Shown here piece by piece: positions 58,146-64,000 of a stretch of 64,000 nt of DNA (position 1 is its first letter; every line of letters starts with the position of its first letter). The stretch covers positions 1 through 64,000 of the forward strand of contig JBCBSZ010000009.1 in NCBI GenBank assembly GCA_039818945.1, given 5' to 3'. The DNA is from JBCBSZ01 sp039818945. GTDB lineage: Bacteria; Actinomycetota; Acidimicrobiia; Acidimicrobiales; Poriferisodalaceae. Made by a program: the position numbers and the translations under genes. The notes under the pieces are model-generated. The model worked only from the letters and a program-made list of their open reading frames with translations, had not been told where the DNA came from and searched no databases.

Positions 58146-59819
58146 ATGCGTCCCACACTCCTCAGAAGCAACCGCTTCGGCATCACCCTGTCGCTGACCG
58201 TGCTCGCGCTGGTCGGCATGCTCTTCATCAACCAGCTGCGAGCCGACGCCGCCGGCGTCACCGTCCCCGACGAGGAGCTCACCCTCGTCGCCAACCTCGT
58301 CGTCACCCAGGACGACACCGTCGTCGAGATGGTCCACGTCCTCGGCGACATCGAGATCCAGGCCGACAACGTCACGATCCGCCAGGTGCGGGTCACCTCG
58401 GAGGACTCGATCCCGGTCCGGGTCGATCGCAACGCGGTCGGCCTGGTGGTCGAGGACACGACGATCACCTGCGGCGCCGACGTCGGCCGGTACGGCATCG
58501 GTCACGAGAACTTCACCGCCAACCGGGTGGAGCTCGTCAACTGCGCCCACGGCTTCGGCGACGGCCTCAACGTCACCGTCACCGACTCGATGGTCGACGG
58601 CGTGCCCGTCGGCGTGACCGAGGGTCCGGTCGGCGGCGCCGAGGACCCGGCACCGACCACGACGGAGCCTCCCGCACCGACGACGACCGAGGCACCGGCG
58701 CCGGTGTTCGACGGCGAGCTGCAGTGGTCGGTCAGCCGTGACCGAACCGATCCCTCAGCGCTCGACGGCGCCTCGGTCCCCGACAAGATCCGGATCTTCC
58801 TCACCACGGACGTCGCCGACATCGACCACGTGGCCTGGTACCTGGACGGCGCCCTCGTCCGCGACGACGATCTCGCCGCCCCGTGGGATCTCGCCCCCGG
58901 CGCCGGCGGCAGGAGCGGCCCGGTCGACGTCGCCGCCCTCGACGGCTCCGAGCACCTCGCCACCGCGGTGGTCCACCTGGTCGACGGCACCGAGGAGACG
59001 GTCAACGCCCGCTTCTCGCTGGAGCAGGTCGCGGTCGGCGGCGCCGACGAGAGCCCGACGACCACCGCCCCGCCGGTGACCGAGCCGCCCGCTCCGGCCG
59101 AGCCCTCCTACCCGAGCGCCGACACCACCGGCGTGCAGGACGGGGTGGCCCTGACCCCGTCGGGCTCGATCACGGTTCGCGAGGACGGCGCGGTCATCGA
59201 GGGCCTCGACGTCACCGGCACCATCACGGTCCGGGCCGACGACGTGACCATCCGCAACGTGCGGGTCTCGAGCAGCGCCAGCCACCTCATCCGCAACCAC
59301 GGTGACAACCTCCTGATCGAGGACGTGACGCTCGTCGGTCAGCAGCCGTGCTCGGCCGGCGTCGGCTTCACGAACTACACCGCTCGCCGGGTCGACGTGT
59401 CCGGCTGCGCCGACGGGCTCAAGGCCAACGGCAACGTGCTGGTCGAGGACTCCTACATCCACGACCTGCGCAAGTGGGCCGGCACCCACAACGACGGCAT
59501 CCAGTCGACCGGCGGCTCCAACATCGTGGTGCGCAACAACACGATCCAGGGCGCCTTCCGGGACTCGGTCTCGGGCGTGAAGTTCACCTCGGAGTTCAAC
59601 CACCTGAGCAACGTCACGATCGAGGGCAACCTCTTCTCCGGCGGCAACTACACGATCTACCTGACGAAGAAGCCGGGGATGCGGGCGCCGACCGACATCC
59701 GCATCGCCGACAACGTCTTCGTGGAGGGCACCGCCAAGTGGGGCTGGCTCTACAACGACAACGACCCGAGCCAGGTCTTCGAGAACAACGTCTGGGACGA
59801 CGGGACGCCCGTCGGCTGA
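58146..59819 (+). CDS. Secreted right-handed beta-helix protein
   Basis: 557 residues. An N-terminal signal/anchor helix (FGITLSLTVLALVGMLFINQL) is followed by a small beta-helix part (about 35-150), a Thr/Pro linker, an Ig-like or CBM-like domain (about 190-300) and a C-terminal parallel beta-helix domain (about 340-555) with repeated NVTIRNVRV and NGNVLVEDSYIHDL turns. The last domain is closely similar to that of the protein at 60210. Beta-helices bind or cut polysaccharides. A short CTCAA-TTGAG hairpin lies upstream (58083-58096). Confidence 0.84.
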   Translation: MRPTLLRSNRFGITLSLTVLALVGMLFINQLRADAAGVTVPDEELTLVANLVVTQDDTVVEMVHVLGDIEIQADNVTIRQVRVTSEDSIPVRVDRNAVGLVVEDTTITCGADVGRYGIGHENFTANRVELVNCAHGFGDGLNVTVTDSMVDGVPVGVTEGPVGGAEDPAPTTTEPPAPTTTEAPAPVFDGELQWSVSRDRTDPSALDGASVPDKIRIFLTTDVADIDHVAWYLDGALVRDDDLAAPWDLAPGAGGRSGPVDVAALDGSEHLATAVVHLVDGTEETVNARFSLEQVAVGGADESPTTTAPPVTEPPAPAEPSYPSADTTGVQDGVALTPSGSITVREDGAVIEGLDVTGTITVRADDVTIRNVRVSSSASHLIRNHGDNLLIEDVTLVGQQPCSAGVGFTNYTARRVDVSGCADGLKANGNVLVEDSYIHDLRKWAGTHNDGIQSTGGSNIVVRNNTIQGAFRDSVSGVKFTSEFNHLSNVTIEGNLFSGGNYTIYLTKKPGMRAPTDIRIADNVFVEGTAKWGWLYNDNDPSQVFENNVWDDGTPVG

Positions 59820-59873
59820 CCCCGGGACCCGGGCCCGCCCCTGACCGGGCCCACCGACCGAGCACCCCGTGCG

Positions 59874-59903
59874 CACCCACCCGCTTCCCCCGGCGGGTGG
59901 GTG
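59874..59903 (+). terminator. Rho-independent-type hairpin after the beta-helix gene
   Basis: CACCCACCCGC pairs perfectly with GCGGGTGGGTG over 11 bases around an 8-base loop, 54 bases after the stop. No U-tract. Confidence 0.7.
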
Positions 59904-60209
59904 TGGCGCGTCGGGCCGGGAATTCCTGTTCCACCGGGACCGACGGCGTCGAGCACTCACGGTACGGATGGTCTGACCCACCGGCCACCACACAGCGTTC
60001 GTAGTGGTACGACTTGTGTAAACGGAAGGCCAAGAGTGGTGAAAGGGCCCGCGATTGCGACGTACGACCCACCGTCGTAATGTGATTGCAATGGTTGTCA
60101 TGTTCGGACTCGACCTGGAGTCGGTCGCTGCGGCCCCCCGCCGTGGCTTTCGTCCCCGGGTCGTCGGCCGACGTGTGTCGTCATGCGGGCAGTGACTCAG
60201 GGAGCCACC
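59904..60209 (+). promoter_or_regulatory. A/T-richer promoter region with TACGAC repeats
   Basis: This 306-base region is richer in A/T than its surroundings. TACGAC occurs at 60008-60013 and 60063-60068, and its inverted form GTCGTA at 60074-60079, the last two forming a TACGAC-CCACC-GTCGTA dyad. CGTA-TACG is at 60000-60011. No ORF is visible. It probably controls the following secreted protein gene. Confidence 0.5.
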
Positions 60210-61922
60210 GTGTCGAATCCCCCCACCAACGTGCTGGCTGCACCGAGCGAGCCGACGTGTGTGTCGTCCTCGCTCTTCGGCGTGCCCGGCACCGAGCCCT
60301 CCGGCGACCGTCGCACCCGCCGCCGGGTGCTCGCCGTGCTCGTCGTCCTGGCCGGTCTCGCCGGTGCGCTCCTCCTCGCCGCCTCGGGCGGCGTGGAGGC
60401 CAACTCGAACTCGACGGTCGCCGGCGCGACCCTCGGCGACGACGGCTTCGTCACCGTCACCGCCGATGGTGACATCGTCACCAACGGCGCGGCCCCCTTC
60501 GCCGGCGGTGGACCCGGCGGCACCGTCGCCGCGGTCGCGTCGCAGCGCAACGGCGGCGGCTACTGGGTGGTCAACACCGCCGGTCGGGTCCGGGCCTACG
60601 GCGAGGCCAAGTCCTACGGCGATGCCTCCGGCCTGCCGCTGCAGCGCCCGATCGTCGGCATGGCCTCGACCGAGAGCGGCAACGGCTACTGGCTGGTCGC
60701 CAGCGACGGCGGCGTGTTCGCCTACGGCGACGCCGGCTTCCACGGCTCCGCCGGAGCGATCCCCCTGAACGAGCCGATCGTCGGCATGACCGCCACCGCC
60801 AGCAGCAACGGCTACTGGCTCGTGGCGAGCGACGGTGGGGTCTTCGCCTACGGCGACGCGGTGTTCCACGGCTCGGCCGGTGCGCTGCCGCTGGTGTCCG
60901 ACATCGTCGGCATCGCCATGGCGCCCGGCGGCGCTGGCTACTGGCTCGCCGGCGCCGACGGCGGCGTGTTCGCCTACGGCGATGCGCCCTTCCTCGGGTC
61001 CTCGGCCGGCGACGGCGACCTCGTCGTCGACATCGACCGGACGCGGCGGGGCTACGTGCTCACCGCCGCCGACGGCTCGACGGCCAACTTCCGGGCCGGC
61101 GGTCAGGTGACCCGCACGCCGCCCACCCGCTCCTCCGGCGACACCGGTGGCGGCAACACCTCCTCGGGTGGTTCCGGTGGCGGTTCGTCGAGCGGTGGAG
61201 GCGGGGGGACCCCGGCCGGCGTCGGTTCGGTGGGCGTCACCAACGCTGGTGCCCTGCAGCGCTCGGGGTCGGTCAGCGTGACCCGCGACGGCGCCGTCGT
61301 CGAGAACCTCGACATCAACGGCTCGATCACCGTGCGGGCCAACAACGTGACGATCCGCAACGTCCGGGTCCGGGGCAACTCGTCGCACCTCATCCGCAAC
61401 GAGGGGCAGAACCTCGTGATCGAGGACACGACCCTGATCGGCGAGCGGCCCTGCTCGGCCGGCATCGGGTTCTCGAACTTCACGGCCCGGCGCGTCGACA
61501 TCTCCGGGTGCGCCGACGGGATGAAGGCGAACGGCAACGTCCTGGTCGAGAACTCCTATATCCACGACCTGCGCAAGTGGTCCGGCACCCACAACGACGG
61601 CATCCAGTCGACGGGTGGCTCGAACATCGTCATCCGCAACAACGTCATCGAGGGCGCCAACCGGTCGTCGGTGTCGGCCATCAAGCTCACGTCGGAGAAC
61701 CGTCACCTCAGCGACGTCGTCGTGCAGGGCAACCGGCTCTCGGGCGGCAATTACACGCTGTACCTCACCAACAAGCCCGGCCAGCGGGCCCCGACCGACG
61801 TGCAGATCATCGACAACGTCTTCGTCGACGGCACGGCCAAGTGGGGCTGGCGCTTGGTCGACTCCTCGCCCAGCCAGACCTGGCGGGGCAACACCAGCAG
61901 CGGCGGCAACGCCCTCGGCTGA
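60210..61922 (+). CDS. Secreted protein: GYW-DGG repeats plus beta-helix domain
   Basis: About 570 residues. A transmembrane/signal segment (VLAVLVVLAGLAGALLLAASG), then four repeats of GYWLVASDGGVFAYGDAxFHGS type (about 115-290), a Gly/Ser-rich linker, and a C-terminal beta-helix domain (about 345-570) nearly collinear with that of the protein at 58146. The GTG at 60210 has AGGGAG 5 bases upstream; an ATG at 60183 is an alternative. It combines modules of the 21019 and 58146 proteins, suggesting domain shuffling. Confidence 0.85.
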   Translation: MSNPPTNVLAAPSEPTCVSSSLFGVPGTEPSGDRRTRRRVLAVLVVLAGLAGALLLAASGGVEANSNSTVAGATLGDDGFVTVTADGDIVTNGAAPFAGGGPGGTVAAVASQRNGGGYWVVNTAGRVRAYGEAKSYGDASGLPLQRPIVGMASTESGNGYWLVASDGGVFAYGDAGFHGSAGAIPLNEPIVGMTATASSNGYWLVASDGGVFAYGDAVFHGSAGALPLVSDIVGIAMAPGGAGYWLAGADGGVFAYGDAPFLGSSAGDGDLVVDIDRTRRGYVLTAADGSTANFRAGGQVTRTPPTRSSGDTGGGNTSSGGSGGGSSSGGGGGTPAGVGSVGVTNAGALQRSGSVSVTRDGAVVENLDINGSITVRANNVTIRNVRVRGNSSHLIRNEGQNLVIEDTTLIGERPCSAGIGFSNFTARRVDISGCADGMKANGNVLVENSYIHDLRKWSGTHNDGIQSTGGSNIVIRNNVIEGANRSSVSAIKLTSENRHLSDVVVQGNRLSGGNYTLYLTNKPGQRAPTDVQIIDNVFVDGTAKWGWRLVDSSPSQTWRGNTSSGGNALG

Positions 61923-62063
61923 GCGGTTCATCGAGCGAGCGCGGCGTCCGGGCCCCGGGCGTCGCGCTCTGCGCGTCACCGCACCGTGACCGCGGTCGAT
62001 CGCCCACGTGACGTGGTGCCGCGGTCGCGCTCCGCGGACACCTCCGGTACCCTCGCCACCGTC

Positions 62064-62939
62064 ATGACCACGCCCACCTTCCTGCTCATCGGAGCGCAGA
62101 AGGCGGGGACCACCTGGCTCGCCGGGATGCTCGACCAGCACCCCGAGATCCACACCCCGTCGGTCAAGGAGCTCCACCACTTCGACCTGCGCGACCGGCT
62201 CGCGCGCGGCGACGAGGCCTACCGGGCCGACCTCGGTGCCCCCGACGGCGTGCGGGTCGTGGGCGAGGCGACCCCGAACTACCTCGGCGTGCTCGACCTG
62301 CCCGAGAGCGCCCGGCCCCAGCTCGACGCGGCCGGGGTGACCCTCGCCGAGCACCCCGAGGTCGTCGACGATCCGGCCGCGGAGATCCAGGCCCGGTACC
62401 CCGACCTCGACCTGGTCGTGATGTTCCGCGATCCGGTCGCCCGCGCCCTGTCGGCCTGGCGGCACCACATCCGCCGCGGCCGCATCTCGCCCCGCGCCAG
62501 CTTCCGCGAGGCGTGCGGTCGTCACGGCATCCTGACCATGGGCTTCTACCACCACCACCTCAGCCGGTGGCTCGAGCTGTACCCGGCCGATCGGTTGTTG
62601 GTCCACGTCTTCGAGACCGACGTGAAGGGCACGCCCGAGAAGACGATCCGAGCGACCTACGAGCATCTGGGCGTCGACGCCTCCTTCGAGCCGACCGACG
62701 TGCGGCGAGCCGCCAACGAGCGATCGAGCGATCTCGAACTGCACCTGCGGGCCATCCGTCCCGGCCTCGCCGACCGCATGTCCTCGCTCGTGCCGGCGGT
62801 GCGTCGGGTGAACTGGCCCCGCATCGCACCGACCGACGACGACCTCCGCTTCCTCGGCGAGCTCTACCGCGACGACGTGCGCGCCCTCGAGGTCCTGCTC
62901 GACCGACCCCTCGACCAGTGGACCCAGGTCGCCCGATGA
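62064..62939 (+). CDS. Sulfotransferase, family 1/3-like (PAPS-dependent)
   Basis: 291 residues. The PAPS 5'-phosphosulfate loop is LLIGAQKAGTTWLAGML and the 3'-phosphate site is FRDPVARALSAWRHHIRRG. Transfers sulfate from PAPS, most likely to a saccharide or lipid. TACCCT at 62048-62053 lies 10 bases before the ATG, so the leader is very short. The upstream open frame to 61986 is not supported. Confidence 0.88.
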   Translation: MTTPTFLLIGAQKAGTTWLAGMLDQHPEIHTPSVKELHHFDLRDRLARGDEAYRADLGAPDGVRVVGEATPNYLGVLDLPESARPQLDAAGVTLAEHPEVVDDPAAEIQARYPDLDLVVMFRDPVARALSAWRHHIRRGRISPRASFREACGRHGILTMGFYHHHLSRWLELYPADRLLVHVFETDVKGTPEKTIRATYEHLGVDASFEPTDVRRAANERSSDLELHLRAIRPGLADRMSSLVPAVRRVNWPRIAPTDDDLRFLGELYRDDVRALEVLLDRPLDQWTQVAR

Positions 62940-63787
62940 GCCCGGCGTCGATGTCGATCGTCGTGCCCGCCCACGACGAGGAGCCCATCATCGAGGGGTT
63001 CCTCCGCCGGCTGGTCGACGCCGCCGATCCCGGCGAGCTCGACGTCGTGGTCGTCTGCAACGGCTGCAGCGACGACACTGCCGCGGTCGCCCGCCGCATC
63101 GGCCCGCCGGTGCGGGTGATCGAGACCGACATCGGCCACAAGCCCACGGCGCTCAACCTCGCCGACGACGCCACCGACGTCTTCCCCCGCCTCTACCTCG
63201 ACGCCGACGTCGACATCGATCTCGACGCCGTGCGGGCCTGCGCCCGCGCCCTCGACGAGGGAGCGCTCGCCGCCGCGCCGAGGCTGCTGGTCGACACGAG
63301 CGCGTCGAGCTGGCCCGTCCGCTCGTACTACCGGGTGTGGATGGAGCTGCCCTGGGTCCAGCAGGGCATGGTCGGCTCCGGCGTGTTCGCCGTCAGCGCC
63401 GAGGGGCGCGAGCGCTTCGAGCGCTTCCCCGACGACGGCGCCGACGACCTGTTCTTCAGCGCCCAGTACGCACCGGACGAGCGCCGTTCGGTCGATGCGA
63501 CCTTCTCGGTGCAGGCCTCGCCGAACGCTCGCCGGCTCGTCCGTCGGCGGTCGCGCATCGTCGCCGCCAACCAGCTGATGGCCGACCGCGTCGCCGCCCT
63601 GCCCGGCGCACCGAGCACCGGTCTGCGCTCGGTCGTCGACCTGTTGCGTCGGCGTCCCGCGCTGGTACCCCACGCCGTGTCGTTCCTCGGCATCACGATC
63701 GCTGCCCGCCTGCGAGCCCGGCGCATGCTGGCCCGCGGCGAGGTCGCGTGGGAAGGCGACGAGCGCCGGCCCACGACCACCGTCTGA
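62936..63787 (+). CDS. Glycosyltransferase family 2
   Basis: 283 residues. GT-A motifs SIVVPAHDEEPIIEGFLRRL, VVVCNGCSDDTAAVAR and DADVDIDLDAV (DxD). The segment WMELPWVQQGMVGSGVFAVS resembles the acceptor-binding loop of GT2 synthases. The ATG overlaps the sulfotransferase stop by 4 bases, so glycosylation and sulfation are coexpressed. Confidence 0.87.
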   Translation: MSPASMSIVVPAHDEEPIIEGFLRRLVDAADPGELDVVVVCNGCSDDTAAVARRIGPPVRVIETDIGHKPTALNLADDATDVFPRLYLDADVDIDLDAVRACARALDEGALAAAPRLLVDTSASSWPVRSYYRVWMELPWVQQGMVGSGVFAVSAEGRERFERFPDDGADDLFFSAQYAPDERRSVDATFSVQASPNARRLVRRRSRIVAANQLMADRVAALPGAPSTGLRSVVDLLRRRPALVPHAVSFLGITIAARLRARRMLARGEVAWEGDERRPTTTV

Positions 63788-63803
63788 CCCCAGGAGAACC
63801 ACC

Positions 63804-64000
63804 GTGGCCCAGGGCCGTCCCCCCGTCATCGTCATCGGGATGCACCGCTCCGGTACGTCCATGCTCGGCCGGCTCATGGTCGACCAGGGCTACTTCCCGG
63901 GCGCCCGCCTCCAGGACAACGACCACCACGAGGCGCTGTTCTTCCAGAAGCTCAACAAGTGGATCCTCGGCCAGGCCGGCGGCGACTGGCAGCGGCCCGA
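63804..64000 (+). CDS. Sulfotransferase family protein (cut by window end)
   Basis: Only the first 65 residues are present. They contain the PAPS loop VIVIGMHRSGTSMLGRLM, typical of bacterial carbohydrate sulfotransferases. GTG start with AGGAG 8 bases upstream. Second sulfotransferase of the polysaccharide locus. Confidence 0.8.
   Translation, partial: MAQGRPPVIVIGMHRSGTSMLGRLMVDQGYFPGARLQDNDHHEALFFQKLNKWILGQAGGDWQRP

Noticed and set aside
58755..62744. Very long antisense frame (1329 codons) on the minus strand
   Set aside because: It lies opposite four well-supported genes and reads as low-complexity Arg/Gly/Val/Asp sequence, the usual GC-rich shadow.

Overview
This window comes from a high-GC actinobacterium, most likely of the class Acidimicrobiia (Ilumatobacter/Iamia-like). 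The main evidence is the conserved growth and division cluster crgA, trpG, pknB, pbpA, rodA, pstP, fhaB, fhaA, tRNA-Leu, an order found across Actinomycetota (Rv0011c to Rv0020c in Mycobacterium). Supporting evidence is a WhiB protein, near-saturated GC at third codon positions, GTG/TTG starts, stop-start overlaps of 1 or 4 bases, and many apparently leaderless promoters. The class-level assignment is an inference from gene content.

Layout. 1-4862: the end of a membrane protein, a coupled rpmB-rpmG-rpmE2 operon of cysteine-poor ribosomal proteins, a MaoC hydratase, a YibE/F membrane protein, an ECF sigma factor with a membrane-anchored partner, and a small unknown gene. 4863-6625: a thiolase behind a 20-bp palindromic operator, and a small zinc-ribbon membrane protein. 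6784-15733: the growth cluster. It lacks pknA, carries a 65-bp duplication that makes a mini-ORF between pstP and rodA, and has a 168-bp MITE-like inverted-repeat element exactly between fhaA and fhaB. 15738-16022: 120-bp tandem repeats after tRNA-Leu; part of this sequence recurs after tRNA-Ser near 32.8 kb. 16160-35078: mixed housekeeping and accessory genes, including a CYTH-CHAD protein, phoU, two MFS exporters, a large FG-GAP secreted protein, 5-formyl-THF cyclo-ligase, a HIT hydrolase, an AraC/cupin/DUF2000 group, a rhodanese with an MBL hydrolase, a ClC channel, a nitroreductase and pheA.

35208-45141 is the most distinctive region. Four paralogous DIOX_N-type non-heme iron oxygenases and a Rieske oxygenase surround a GntR/HutC regulator. 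Divergent to them lie a NitT/TauT-type ABC importer (Tat lipoprotein, ATPase, fused double permease) and a cytidine-deaminase-fold nucleobase deaminase. The arrangement reads as a dedicated import-and-oxidise catabolic island, possibly for an N-heterocyclic or nucleobase-like compound; the substrate is unknown. Two of the four oxygenases have lost the arginine of the RxS cosubstrate motif.

45161-52702 holds a lipoprotein, a DUF2236 oxygenase-like protein, a DoxX-like protein, a WhiB with additional cysteine pairs, a TetR regulator divergent from a carotenoid oxygenase across a clear operator, an enoyl-CoA hydratase, a GNAT acetyltransferase and an amidohydrolase. 52791-64000 is a surface-polysaccharide locus: a Wzx-like flippase fused in frame to a Wzz-like protein, a Wzy/ligase, two family-2 glycosyltransferases, two sulfotransferases (the second cut by the window end) and two secreted beta-helix proteins that share domains with each other and with the FG-GAP protein. 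No rRNA, CRISPR array, complete insertion sequence or prophage was seen.
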